64,000 nucleotides of DNA from Bermanella sp036960565 (GCA_036960565.1 JBALXQ010000009.1:62001-126000); one strand, 5' to 3'. Counted from the first letter of the stretch, positions 50,771 to 59,941 are shown. Numbers and translations are program-made. Notes: generated by a model not told the origin, from the sequence alone.

Positions 50771-51985
50771 CTAGGAAATCATTTGGTTCATATTTAATAT
50801 GGGTAGCATAATGGCGATAACAATTAGTACAACTATGCCACCCATCGCAAGGAGCATAATAGGTTCAAACATACTCACCAACGTTGTCACTGTATTTTGT
50901 AAATCTGACTCCTGATTCTTTGCTGTTTTTTCTAACATAAGGTCAAGTTCACCACTGACCTCACCGCTAGCGATCATATGCATCATCATAGGCGGAAATA
51001 CTTTTGTCTCCTTTAGAGCTTGGTGGAGACTTCCTCCCTCGGTGACCTGTTGAGATGCAATACCAAGACGCTCTTCAATGACTACATTGCCAACCACTTG
51101 GGCCGCTATTTTCATCGCTTCAACGAGAGGCACACCACTGGAGTTTAAGATGGCTAACGTACTGACAAAGCTAGAGGTATTGAAACCTTTAATCATTTTG
51201 CCAAAAAATGGCATGCTCAACATGAACTCATGATAGCGATATTTTATTTTTTCTTTTTTAATGGCCCACTTAAACCCAACAAACATAGCGGCGATGACAA
51301 AACCCAGCTTGAATCCATGGGCTTTAAGAAAATCGCTTGAAGTGATCATTACTTGAGTTAGTGGCGGAAGCTGCTGACCGTTCTTTACAAATACCTCAAC
51401 GATATCTGGAACAACATAAGTTAATAAGCCAACCACTATGCCCACAGCAACAATACAAAGAATGACAGGATACACAGCTGCTAATTTAATCTTTTGCTGA
51501 TTAACCTGGCTTGTTTCCATGTAGTCGGCCAAACGATTCAGTACGGTATCCAAGTGTCCGGCATGCTCTCCTGCCGCTACTGTTGCGCGGTATAGCTTGG
51601 GAAATGCGTAGTCGAAATCCTCAAGAGCTGCCGCAAGGCTGTGCCCCTCCAATACTCGGGAGCGTATATCCAAAATCATGGATTTTATGTGTTTTTTTTC
51701 AGTTTGTTCGGCTGTGGCTCTAAGGGTTTCTTCAATGGGCAGGCCAGCAGATATAAGCGTTGATAGCTGACGGGTAAGCATTGCCAAGTCAGCGGTGTTA
51801 ATGCCTCGTCGGAATAAGCTAGCCAAGGGATTTTTAGCGTTCTTAACCTCAGTTGCCTCAACGGACAGCGGCATCCACTGTTTATCTCTTAGCTGCTGCC
51901 TCACCTGTCGAGGGCTATCAGCCTCTATGATTCCTTTCTTTTGCTTGCCTTTATCGTTAAGGGCAACGTATTCAAAAACTGCCAT
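50771..51985 (-). CDS. gspF: Type II secretion system inner-membrane protein F
   Basis: A 404-residue polytopic platform protein. It has two homologous GspF domains, each carrying LxTLxxSGxPLxxAL-like motifs (LARQLSTLISAGLPIEETLR-type and FVSTLAILNSSGVPLVEAMK), and three main transmembrane segments. It starts 1 bp after gspE and precedes gspG by 51 bp. Confidence 0.95.
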   Translation of the reverse strand: MAVFEYVALNDKGKQKKGIIEADSPRQVRQQLRDKQWMPLSVEATEVKNAKNPLASLFRRGINTADLAMLTRQLSTLISAGLPIEETLRATAEQTEKKHIKSMILDIRSRVLEGHSLAAALEDFDYAFPKLYRATVAAGEHAGHLDTVLNRLADYMETSQVNQQKIKLAAVYPVILCIVAVGIVVGLLTYVVPDIVEVFVKNGQQLPPLTQVMITSSDFLKAHGFKLGFVIAAMFVGFKWAIKKEKIKYRYHEFMLSMPFFGKMIKGFNTSSFVSTLAILNSSGVPLVEAMKIAAQVVGNVVIEERLGIASQQVTEGGSLHQALKETKVFPPMMMHMIASGEVSGELDLMLEKTAKNQESDLQNTVTTLVSMFEPIMLLAMGGIVVLIVIAIMLPILNMNQMIS

Positions 51986-51986
51986 G

Positions 51987-53474
51987 TTATGCCTTACTTA
52001 CTCGAAGTACTTCTTCTACAGTGGTTTCACCAGCCAGTACTTTTTGCAGGCCATCTTGCTGAATACTTTTGCTGCGTGTACGGGCATATTTGTTCAGCTC
52101 AATTTCGCCTGCACCGTTGTGTATGAGGGTTTTAAGGGGCTCGTCAACTTCAATAATCTCATAAATGCCTCGACGCCCTTTATAACCAGTACCACTGCAT
52201 TTAACACAGCCCTGGGCATGATGTAGGGTTAGGCTTTCTTCGGGAGACATATTGAATAATGCTTTTTCGGCTTCGTCCGCCTCATATTCAGTGCTGCATT
52301 CTTTGCAGAGTGTGCGCACAAGCCGCTGAGCCACTACTCCCACAAGGCTCGAAGCTAGCAGGAATGGTTCAATTCCCATGTCTTGTAAGCGTGTAACGGC
52401 TCCAACAGCAGTATTGGTGTGCAAGGTTGATAATACTAGGTGACCAGTAAGAGATGCCTGTACAGCAATTTCAACAGTTTCCCGGTCTCGAATTTCACCT
52501 ATCATCACTACATCCGGGTCTTGTCGCAATATAGCGCGCAAACCACGGGCGAAGGTCATGTCTACTTTGTTACTTACCTGTGTCTGCCCTATTCCTGGCA
52601 GACTGTATTCCACAGGATCTTCAACGGTAAGGATATTTCTGGAGCTGTCATTTAGCTCACTAAGGGCTGCGTATAGAGTGGTAGTTTTACCAGAACCAGT
52701 GGGGCCAGTTACTAGCATAATGCCATGGGGCTTGCTGATAATATTTAGCAGGTTCTTAAGGTTATCGCCCTTCATGCCTAGCTGCTTTAAATTTAAACGC
52801 CCAGCTTGCTTATCAAGCAATCGCATTACCACTCTTTCACCGTGTGTTGATGGCATGGTAGACACTCGAACATCCACTTCCCGCCCCGCTAGTCTCAAGG
52901 CAATTCGCCCATCCTGCGGAAGTCTTTTTTCTGCAATATCAAGTTTAGACATTACCTTTATCCGGCTAACCAACAGTGGCGCTAAAGCTCTTTTGGGCTC
53001 CAGTACTTCTTGTAAGACGCCATCTACTCGAGACCGAACCACAAGGCGTTTTTCAAATGTTTCTATATGGATATCAGACGCGTTGCGTTTAACGGCATCC
53101 GTTAATATGCCGTTAATTAAGCGAACGATCGGAGCGTCATCTTGTTGCTCTAATAGATCCTCGGTTTCCTGAATCATATTTGCTAGGCTGGCTAGGTCCA
53201 TATCGTCACCCAACTCTTCCATGGCCTCTCGGCTGTCACCTGTTTCCTGGTAAATTCGGGAAAGCTGAATATTGAAGTCGTCTTCGGATGCGGCCTGAAA
53301 CTTTACTTTGGCGCCCAAGATTCTCATGCACTCAAGCATGGCCTGGACAGGTGTATCGTCCTTATACCAAGCTAGATAGCCTGTATCGGCATTATATTCA
53401 GCCGCTAGGCCAAATCTTTTAGCAAATCCATAGGGTAAGCGAGATGACGTAGGGGTTTGTTCGATTGAGTCCAC
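51987..53474 (-). CDS. gspE: Type II secretion system ATPase E
   Basis: The hexameric cytoplasmic ATPase powering pseudopilus assembly. The 495-residue protein has N1E/N2E regions and Walker A VTGPTGSGKTTT (about residue 260). The Asp box (LTVEDPVEY), Walker B (DPDVVMIGEIRDRET) and His box (LVLSTLHTNTA) follow. The zinc-binding tetracysteine C-x2-C ... C-x2-C (CKECS ... CVKCSG) is present. The predicted start is a GTG at 53474 with a weak agg upstream. It heads the E-F-G-H-I-J-K-L-M order; gspC and gspD are not upstream. Confidence 0.95.
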   Translation of the reverse strand: MDSIEQTPTSSRLPYGFAKRFGLAAEYNADTGYLAWYKDDTPVQAMLECMRILGAKVKFQAASEDDFNIQLSRIYQETGDSREAMEELGDDMDLASLANMIQETEDLLEQQDDAPIVRLINGILTDAVKRNASDIHIETFEKRLVVRSRVDGVLQEVLEPKRALAPLLVSRIKVMSKLDIAEKRLPQDGRIALRLAGREVDVRVSTMPSTHGERVVMRLLDKQAGRLNLKQLGMKGDNLKNLLNIISKPHGIMLVTGPTGSGKTTTLYAALSELNDSSRNILTVEDPVEYSLPGIGQTQVSNKVDMTFARGLRAILRQDPDVVMIGEIRDRETVEIAVQASLTGHLVLSTLHTNTAVGAVTRLQDMGIEPFLLASSLVGVVAQRLVRTLCKECSTEYEADEAEKALFNMSPEESLTLHHAQGCVKCSGTGYKGRRGIYEIIEVDEPLKTLIHNGAGEIELNKYARTRSKSIQQDGLQKVLAGETTVEEVLRVSKA

Positions 53475-53600
53475 TCAGTACCTGTATCCATTGTTGTTAT
53501 TCTTATCTAGATAGACTTCCAGTGTACCTAGTAGTTTCCTATATTTAAAACGACTGAAGCAAATACTGCCTTTTAAATCTTAATTATCTTTATTATGAGC

Positions 53601-53628
53601 AAAAAAAAGCCTGGCATAGCCAGGCTTT
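53601..53628 (-). terminator. Terminator of the etfBA operon
   Basis: A 10-bp stem aaagcctggc / gccaggcttt (53606-53615 and 53619-53628) with an ata loop. Reading the minus strand, it ends in a run of T residues (the A8 at 53601-53608 on plus). It lies 18 bp past the etfA stop. Confidence 0.9.
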
Positions 53629-53646
53629 GAGCAAAAAAGCAGCTAA

Positions 53647-54576
53647 TTAAAGTTTGCTTTCCAACTCTGGAATCGCTTCGAACAAGTCAGCCACTAACCC
53701 GTAGTCGGCAACTTGAAAGATAGGCGCTTCCTCATCTTTGTTGATCGCAACGATCACTTTAGAATCTTTCATACCAGCAAGGTGCTGAATGGCACCAGAG
53801 ATACCAACCGCTACGTACAAGTCAGGAGCAACAATTTTACCTGTTTGGCCCACTTGCATGTCGTTCGGTACGAAGCCCGCATCAACTGCAGCACGAGATG
53901 CGCCTACAGCAGCGCCAAGCTTGTCGGCAACCTTGTAAAGCATTTCGAAGTTGTCGCCGTTTTGCATACCGCGACCACCAGAGATAACAATGCTTGCAGC
54001 TGTTAGCTCAGGACGATCAGATTTCGCTAGCTCTTCGCCAACAAAAGCAGAAATGCCTTTATCTGCAACAGTAGCTACTGACTCAACAGAGGCAGAACCA
54101 CCTTCACTTGCTACGGCGTCAAAGCCAGTTGCACGAACGGTAATTACTTTAATAGCATCGCTAGATTGAACGGTTGCGATAGCATTACCGGCGTAGATTG
54201 GACGCAAGAATGTATCAGCAGATTCAACTTTGATGATTTCAGAAAGCATGTTCACGTCAAGCAAGGCAGCTGCGCGAGGTAGGAAATCTTTACCAGTTGT
54301 AGTAGCAGGAGCCAAGATATGGGTGTAACCCTTACCAAGCTCAGCTACTAGATCGCCCATAGACTCGGCTAGTTGATATTTATAAGCTGCGTCGTCAGCT
54401 ACCAATACTTTGGTAACGCCTTCGATTTTTGCAGCGCCTTCAACAGCTGTGCCACAAGCTTCACCAGCTACTAACAGATCGATGTCGCCACCGATGGCTT
54501 TAGCCGCTGAAATAGTGTTTAAAGTAGCACCATTAATGGCGCTATTATTGTGCTCTGCAATAACTAAGATGCTCAT
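53647..54576 (-). CDS. etfA: Electron transfer flavoprotein alpha subunit
   Basis: EtfA binds FAD and, with EtfB, accepts electrons from acyl-CoA and other dehydrogenases. The 309-residue protein has the C-terminal FAD domain SGGRGMQNGDNFEMLYKVAD, GASRAAVDAGFVPNDMQVGQTGK and APDLYVAVGISGAIQHLAGM. Length is normal (about 310). Its ATG overlaps the etfB stop by 1 bp (TAATG), so the subunits are translationally coupled. A strong terminator follows. Confidence 0.97.
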   Translation of the reverse strand: MSILVIAEHNNSAINGATLNTISAAKAIGGDIDLLVAGEACGTAVEGAAKIEGVTKVLVADDAAYKYQLAESMGDLVAELGKGYTHILAPATTTGKDFLPRAAALLDVNMLSEIIKVESADTFLRPIYAGNAIATVQSSDAIKVITVRATGFDAVASEGGSASVESVATVADKGISAFVGEELAKSDRPELTAASIVISGGRGMQNGDNFEMLYKVADKLGAAVGASRAAVDAGFVPNDMQVGQTGKIVAPDLYVAVGISGAIQHLAGMKDSKVIVAINKDEEAPIFQVADYGLVADLFEAIPELESKL

Positions 54577-55325
54577 TACAGTACCTTCGCTTCGTTTTTA
54601 AGTTTATCAACTAGCTCATCAACACTAGCAACCTTGATACCAGCAGAACGCTCTGCAGGAGGAGTTACTTTAACAAGGGTCTGAGTAGATTTAACTTCTA
54701 CGCCAAGATCACTAGGCGCTACAACCTCTAAAGGCTTACGCTTGGCCTTCATGATGTTAGGCAAAGATGCATAACGAGGCTCGTTCAAACGTAGGTCACT
54801 GGTAACGATGGCTGGCAAAGAAAGGCCAACTGTACGTAAACCACTGTCAATTTCACGAGTAACGTTAACTTTGTCGCCTTCAACAGTCACTTCAGAAGCG
54901 AATGTACCTTGAGGCAAGCCAGTTAATGCACCCAGCATTTGACCAGTTTGGTTGTTATCGTTGTCGATAGACTGTTTACCAAGAATAACCAATTGAGGCT
55001 GTTCTTTATCAACGATAGCTTTAAGAATTTTTGCCACACTTAGTGACTCAAGCTTTTCTTCGGTCTCAACTAGAATACCGCGGTCTGCACCTAGGGCTAG
55101 TGATGTACGAATTTGCTCTTGAGCAACTTTAGGACCTATAGAAACAACAACGATTTCAGTGGCAACACCCTTTTCTTTAAGGCGTACCGCTTCTTCTACT
55201 GCGATTTCACAGAATGGGTTCATAGCCATTTTTACGTTGGCTAGATCTACATCAGAGTTATCGGCTTTAACGCGTACTTTAACGTTGTAGTCAATGACAC
55301 GCTTAACAGCAACAAGAACCTTCAT
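54576..55325 (-). CDS. etfB: Electron transfer flavoprotein beta subunit
   Basis: EtfB binds AMP and docks dehydrogenases. The 249-residue protein starts MKVLVAVKRVIDYNVKVRVK and carries the Etf beta signature around VTREIDSGLRTVGLSLPAIVTSDLRLNEPRYASLPNIMKAKRKP. The frame is open upstream to 55370, but the ATG at 55325 is the family start. It is divergent from etf-QO across a 418-bp regulatory gap. Confidence 0.97.
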   Translation of the reverse strand: MKVLVAVKRVIDYNVKVRVKADNSDVDLANVKMAMNPFCEIAVEEAVRLKEKGVATEIVVVSIGPKVAQEQIRTSLALGADRGILVETEEKLESLSVAKILKAIVDKEQPQLVILGKQSIDNDNNQTGQMLGALTGLPQGTFASEVTVEGDKVNVTREIDSGLRTVGLSLPAIVTSDLRLNEPRYASLPNIMKAKRKPLEVVAPSDLGVEVKSTQTLVKVTPPAERSAGIKVASVDELVDKLKNEAKVL

Positions 55326-55524
55326 AGATTCTCCGTCAAATTGAGTGGATTTATAGAGCAAGGCAGGCAAAACATAAGAAACAAAAACTAGATATGCCCG
55401 TCACTCTTAACGGCGCAATATATTGAACTTAAATGATGACAAGGTCAATACGCGCCGAAATTAGGCATTTAATTTCTGACTTCTCTCGAATTCCTGCTTA
55501 GCTAACATTTGTGTGCTGAATTCT

Positions 55525-55544
55525 ATTCAAACGCGCGTTTGAAT
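55525..55544. promoter_or_regulatory. PsrA-type operator between etfBA and etf-QO
   Basis: A perfect 20-bp palindrome, attcaaacgcgcgtttgaat. Its core CAAAC-GCGC-GTTTG fits the PsrA box (G/C-AAAC-N2-4-GTTT-G/C) described in Pseudomonas, where PsrA is a fatty-acid-responsive TetR-family repressor whose reported targets include the etf genes. It lies about midway between the two divergent genes. Confidence 0.7.
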
Positions 55545-55627
55545 GCTAGTCTTGAATCTTGAGAATTTGTAATATTTTTTGCGCATCAGTACTCGCGTAT
55601 TTCTGGTTGGCCCGGAACATATTGTAT

Positions 55628-55656
55628 TTGGCCAAATCCAGTGAAATCAGTATACT
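55628..55656 (+). promoter_or_regulatory. Candidate etf-QO promoter
   Basis: TTGGCC at 55628-55633 and TATACT at 55651-55656 with a 17-bp spacer lie about 88 bp upstream of the etf-QO ATG. The remaining gap of about 400 bp holds the PsrA-like palindrome and no gene. The TTTGGCC element recurs (55627, 55667 and 55677 regions). Confidence 0.5.
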
Positions 55657-55743
55657 ACGCGCACTTTTTGGCCCGATTTGGCCTAATTTGATACATAACC
55701 CAACTATAAGGGTTAGCCTAGCTTGAACTTTGAGGAGAATTCA

Positions 55744-57384
55744 ATGGAACGCGAAGCGATGGAATATGACGTCGTCGTAGTTGGCGGCGGACCGTCTGGC
55801 TTATCGACTGCTATACGTCTAAAACAGATTGCCGAAGAAAAAGGCCAAGAATTAAGCGTATGCTTAGTTGAAAAAGGATCTGAAGTCGGCGCCCACACCC
55901 TTTCAGGTGCTGTTATTGAAGACCGCGCATTACTTGAGCTTTTCCCCAACTATAAAGAACTAGGTGCACCTTTAAACACCGAAGTTAAAAAGGACGAAGT
56001 ATACTTTTTAACGGGTGCTGAAAAAGGCATTAAGACTCCAAACTGGATGATTCCTAAGCCTATGCACAACGATGGAAACTACGTTGTCAGCCTTGGTAAT
56101 GTTGTTCGCTGGTTAGGGGAGCAAGCAGAAGCCATTGGCGTTGAAATATACCCAGGCTTCACTGCACACGAATACATCGTTGAAGATGGCGCCGTTAAAG
56201 GCATTATAACAGGAGACATGGGCCTAAGCGAAACTGGCGAGCAAAAAGACAGTTACATGCCTGGCATGGAATTGCGCGGTAAGTACACCGTATTTGCAGA
56301 AGGTTGCCGCGGACACCTTGGTAAGCAGCTAGTGGCTGAATTCAAGCTTGACGAAGGTAAAGACGCACAACATTACGGCATTGGCATCAAAGAACTTTGG
56401 GATATTGACCCAGCCAAGCACCAAGAAGGCCTAGTTATTCACGGCGCAGGCTGGCCTTTAACCGAATCAGGCTCTACAGGTGGTTTCTTCCTTTACCACG
56501 CTGAAAACAATCAGGTAGTAGTAGGCCTAATTACGGACCTATCTTATTACAACCCACACGTTAGCCCGTTTGACGAATTTCAACGCCTTAAGCACCACCC
56601 TGTTCTTAAGCAACATCTTGAAGGTGGGAAACGTGCATCTTACGGCGCTAGAGCGATCACTAAAGGCGGCTTAAACTGCCTACCTAAGATGACTTTTCCG
56701 GGCGGCCTAGTTGTAGGTTGCGACGCAGGTACTCTTGATTTCGCCAAGATCAAAGGTACTCATACAGCCATGAAGAGCGGCATGATTGCAGCCGAACAAA
56801 TCATGGTGGCGATAGAAGCTGGCCGTGCAAATGATGAAATCACTGAATTCACTGCAGCGTTTGAAGCTTCTTGGGTACATAAAGATTTGCATCATAGCCG
56901 TAACTTTGGCCCTGCTATGCATAAATTTGGAATGTTCGGAGGCGGCGCCTTCAACTACATACACCACAATATTATGCCATTACCATTCACACTGCATGAC
57001 ACCACTCCCGACCATGCCACCATGAAGCTTGCCAGTGAGTGCAAGAAAATTAACTACCCTAAGCCAGACGGTGTTATTAGCTTTGCTAAACTTGACTCAG
57101 TGTTTATTGGTAACGTTAACCATGCTGAAGACCAGCCTTGTCACCTTAAGTTGGCGGATGCGAGTATTCCTTTAGAGAAAAACCTACCTCTATATGATGA
57201 GCCTGCTCAGCGCTATTGCCCGGCTGGTGTTTACGAGATCATTGAAGACGAAGCTGGAAAACGCTTCCAAATCAACTCTCAAAACTGCGTACACTGTAAA
57301 ACTTGCGATATTAAAGACCCTGCCCAAAACATTACTTGGGTAACACCAGAAGGTGCTGGCGGCCCTAACTATCCAAACATGTAA
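55744..57384 (+). CDS. etfD: Electron transfer flavoprotein-ubiquinone oxidoreductase
   Basis: A membrane-associated FAD and [4Fe-4S] enzyme passing electrons from reduced Etf to ubiquinone. The 546-residue protein has the dinucleotide motif DVVVVGGGPSGLSTAIRLKQ, the ubiquinone-binding middle region, and the C-terminal cluster ligands in RYCPAGVYEI and NCVHCKTCDIKDPAQNITW. It ends GGPNYPNM, as usual. The ATG at 55744 has gaggag upstream and is preferred over a TTG seven codons earlier. It is divergent from etfBA. Confidence 0.96.
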   Translation: MEREAMEYDVVVVGGGPSGLSTAIRLKQIAEEKGQELSVCLVEKGSEVGAHTLSGAVIEDRALLELFPNYKELGAPLNTEVKKDEVYFLTGAEKGIKTPNWMIPKPMHNDGNYVVSLGNVVRWLGEQAEAIGVEIYPGFTAHEYIVEDGAVKGIITGDMGLSETGEQKDSYMPGMELRGKYTVFAEGCRGHLGKQLVAEFKLDEGKDAQHYGIGIKELWDIDPAKHQEGLVIHGAGWPLTESGSTGGFFLYHAENNQVVVGLITDLSYYNPHVSPFDEFQRLKHHPVLKQHLEGGKRASYGARAITKGGLNCLPKMTFPGGLVVGCDAGTLDFAKIKGTHTAMKSGMIAAEQIMVAIEAGRANDEITEFTAAFEASWVHKDLHHSRNFGPAMHKFGMFGGGAFNYIHHNIMPLPFTLHDTTPDHATMKLASECKKINYPKPDGVISFAKLDSVFIGNVNHAEDQPCHLKLADASIPLEKNLPLYDEPAQRYCPAGVYEIIEDEAGKRFQINSQNCVHCKTCDIKDPAQNITWVTPEGAGGPNYPNM

Positions 57385-57420
57385 CAACTAATACCCTCCA
57401 ATACGGAGGTTACTTAGTGA

Positions 57421-57463
57421 GAAATAATAAAAAAGGAGCCTAAGGCTCCTTTTTTATTATTTC
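57421..57463. terminator. Bidirectional terminator, 20-bp perfect stem
   Basis: A 43-nt structure with 20-nt perfect arms around a taa loop. The GC core aaggagcc / ggctcctt is flanked by A-rich and T-rich sides. It ends both etf-QO (plus) and the DUF1285 gene (minus). Confidence 0.92.
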
Positions 57464-57535
57464 GAAAACAGTTATATAAAAACTCTGCTTCCAAACTGTT
57501 CAATATTTGTTCCTCGTGGAACATATTTTGATCAA

Positions 57536-58075
57536 CTAGCCCAATATATGATTCTCACCGCCACTGCTAATAACAAATTGCCCCCCTGCATTTTCAGTCG
57601 CTAGGTCAGCCAGCTGGTAATACACGTTCCTGTGTAAACGCGCCATTAAGCCTTTTCTTACTTCTATGAAAGGCAAGCCAGTATCATCCAAGTAGAAAGT
57701 ATTACCTGAATTCAATTCAACAACATCTCCTACATTAGTCATGAGGGTAACTATTGACTGCTTAGCCTTTACCTTTATATCGGCGAGCTGCACCATAAAT
57801 GGCATGTCCTCAACTTGAATTTGCCACTTTTCAATCGGAGTAACTAAAAAGTAATCATAGCCCTCTTTCTTTAAGATTGAGCTAAATAATCGAGTTAATT
57901 TATTTCTTTTAATTAGCTCCCCTTCGTGCCACCAGCCCCCGTCTTTTTTAATTTGCATGTCCATGCTCCCCGATAACTCGGGAGTCCAGCTATCTATAGG
58001 CGGAAGACTATTAATCGATTCATCATACTTTCCCAATTGCGCAGCAAGAGATAAAGAATTCGTAGGATCAACCAT
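57536..58075 (-). CDS. DUF1285 family protein
   Basis: A 179-residue protein of the DUF1285 family, known from structural genomics but without an assigned function. Visible features are the acidic/aromatic start PPIDSWTPELSGSMDMQIKK, DGGWWHEGELIKRNKLTRLFSSIL and FIEVRKGLMARLHRNVYYQLAD. It is predicted cytoplasmic, with no signal peptide. The ATG at 58075 overlaps the radical-SAM stop by 1 bp (TGATG) and has aaaggggg upstream; a start 6 codons earlier is less likely. The tight coupling suggests a joint role with the radical-SAM enzyme. Confidence 0.85.
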   Translation of the reverse strand: MVDPTNSLSLAAQLGKYDESINSLPPIDSWTPELSGSMDMQIKKDGGWWHEGELIKRNKLTRLFSSILKKEGYDYFLVTPIEKWQIQVEDMPFMVQLADIKVKAKQSIVTLMTNVGDVVELNSGNTFYLDDTGLPFIEVRKGLMARLHRNVYYQLADLATENAGGQFVISSGGENHILG

Positions 58076-58959
58076 CAAAGCCCCCTTTGCCACTCTTGAC
58101 GCAGCTGCACCTGATCCGGCTGATAGAGCGCCTTATCTAATTGCTCTAACATCTGGTCTTTATCTGCACCTAAATTACCTTTTAACGGCAAATAGTTAGA
58201 AGCATGATCACTTCTAAAAATGGTTTTTTGCAGGTCTAGTTTGCTAATAAAATAGCGCAGCTCCAGGAACAAGGCTGTTTGATCTAGCCCTTGCCACTCC
58301 CCATCGAACCCCTCTTGAAAGCGCTCCTCTCCCATGGGAAAGCTCACCACCAAAGTGGATAAATAATCAGGCTGGCATTCATTCATTAACTTGGCTGAAT
58401 TATTTGCATGCTGCTCCGAATATTTAACACCACCCAAGCCATTTAGTATCATTACAGATGATCTTAAGCCACTCTCTCGTATTTTTAGCAGCGCCTGTTT
58501 CTGACTTTCATAAGTTTCACCCTTGTTCACACGCTGCAGCACCTCATCATCGCCAGACTCACAACCAACATACAAAATATCCAACCCTAATTCTTTCAAC
58601 GATCGAAGGTCTTCAACTGACTTTTTATTGAGATTACGGGGCAGACAATAAGATGTCACTCTTTTCACCCAGGGCATTTTTGATCGAATCTCAGAGAGTA
58701 TTGCTGTCAACTTACGCATAGGCAAAACCATCGCGTCTCCATCTGCAAGAAACACCTTTTCGAATGGCATAACCGACCGAGAAGCCTTTAAAATATCCTG
58801 AAAGATATCCTCTTCTTTTCTTGCTCGAAACTTCTTCTGCTCTTGAGTATACATTTCGCAAAAGGAACAATTATTCCAAGAGCAACCATTAGTGACCTGT
58901 AAAATGAGAGAGCGAGCCTCGCTTGGAGGCCTGAAAACGGGTTCAATATAAGACAACAT
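58075..58959 (-). CDS. Radical SAM protein with CX4CX2C cluster motif
   Basis: A 294-residue radical-SAM enzyme. The [4Fe-4S] ligands are C26, C31 and C34 in NGCSWNNCSFCEMY, i.e. C-x4-C-x2-C rather than canonical C-x3-C-x2-C. A partial TIM barrel follows, with the SAM-contact patterns FLADGDAM and LDILYVGCESGDDEVLQRVN, similar to COG1032/Elp3-like proteins. No B12 domain is present. The substrate is unknown. The ATG at 58959 with aagg upstream is preferred over a TTG 3 codons before. DUF1285 is coupled downstream. Confidence 0.85.
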   Translation of the reverse strand: MLSYIEPVFRPPSEARSLILQVTNGCSWNNCSFCEMYTQEQKKFRARKEEDIFQDILKASRSVMPFEKVFLADGDAMVLPMRKLTAILSEIRSKMPWVKRVTSYCLPRNLNKKSVEDLRSLKELGLDILYVGCESGDDEVLQRVNKGETYESQKQALLKIRESGLRSSVMILNGLGGVKYSEQHANNSAKLMNECQPDYLSTLVVSFPMGEERFQEGFDGEWQGLDQTALFLELRYFISKLDLQKTIFRSDHASNYLPLKGNLGADKDQMLEQLDKALYQPDQVQLRQEWQRGL

Positions 58960-59055
58960 AGCTACCAACCTTAATTTTAACTTTTATTTTCTCATGCCCT
59001 TCAGTTTTCGCCAAATACCCTATACTAAAATACAGATATAAAAGGAGATTAAATT

Positions 59056-59892
59056 ATGGCGGAAACCGCGACCTCGTCGCCTACCATTGAATTCCCGGCT
59101 ACCCCCGAGATTCTTACGGAGCTCAAAGACGCCAAGAATGACCTTAACGCCATAGGGAAAGTCATAACTGACCATAAGGACTTAGCAAAAGAGGTACTAG
59201 ATACAATTAATGCCCCCTATTTTAGTCTTGTCAGAGAAATAAAGAGTGCCGACGAAGCAGTGCGCATGCTTGGGATGCACCGCATTGTAAATCTCACAAC
59301 CAGCCGATTATTGCGAACCACTGTTTTTTCGGGAAAGCATAAGCTGCTAAGTGAACTTTGGAAGACAAGTATTAAGGTAGCAGTTACCTCTGTATTTATA
59401 AGTAAAGAACTGGATACAGCCTCTACTGACGAAAGTTATACAGCTGCTGTATTCCACAATGCTGGCATGGCCTTGCTAAACCAAACAGTTCCAGAATACC
59501 CTAAAGCCATAAAGGCCGCCTATTTTGAAGAGAATAGCCAAATCAGCGAGTACGAGAAAAAACACTTTGGCTCATCTCATGCCGCATTAGGAGCTCAGCT
59601 CGCAACAAACTGGGGGTTAAGCGGAAGCATAAGCAAATGCATTCACTTACATCATGATCCGGAAAAAATTATCGCCCAGATAGATAAAAAAGACGACGCT
59701 GGAGAGTTACTTTTAGTACTTAAAATAGCTGAGCAAATATCGCGCTTACCTGGTTACCTTGCGCAGTGCGTAGACAATCACGAATGGGAAAAGATAAAAG
59801 AACCCATCTTTGATCACCTTAAAATGACAGAAGGCATGTACAGACGCTTTGAAGTTAACATTAAAAAGAAAATCGCTGAAATTAAAAGCTGA
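59056..59892 (+). CDS. HDOD-domain protein
   Basis: A 278-residue cytoplasmic protein. An HDOD domain spans about residues 15-210, with the usual helices (EVLDTINAPYFSLVREIKSADEAVRMLG, YTAAVFHNAGMALLNQ, ALGAQLATNWGLSGSISKCIHLHHDP). The metal-binding HD pair of true HD-GYP phosphodiesterases is replaced (HNAG), as is normal for HDOD, so it is likely a signalling or scaffold protein. It has a strong ribosome-binding site (aaggag). It is divergent from the radical-SAM gene and 49 bp before rapA. Confidence 0.88.
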   Translation: MAETATSSPTIEFPATPEILTELKDAKNDLNAIGKVITDHKDLAKEVLDTINAPYFSLVREIKSADEAVRMLGMHRIVNLTTSRLLRTTVFSGKHKLLSELWKTSIKVAVTSVFISKELDTASTDESYTAAVFHNAGMALLNQTVPEYPKAIKAAYFEENSQISEYEKKHFGSSHAALGAQLATNWGLSGSISKCIHLHHDPEKIIAQIDKKDDAGELLLVLKIAEQISRLPGYLAQCVDNHEWEKIKEPIFDHLKMTEGMYRRFEVNIKKKIAEIKS

Positions 59893-59941
59893 GACCTGCT
59901 CAAGTAAGTGATAAAATCCGCCCTCAAATATGGGGGGATAT

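Noticed and set aside
52558..53172. 204-codon plus-strand open frame opposite gspE
   Set aside because: It is the antisense shadow of a strongly conserved ATPase gene; no homology or ribosome-binding site seen.
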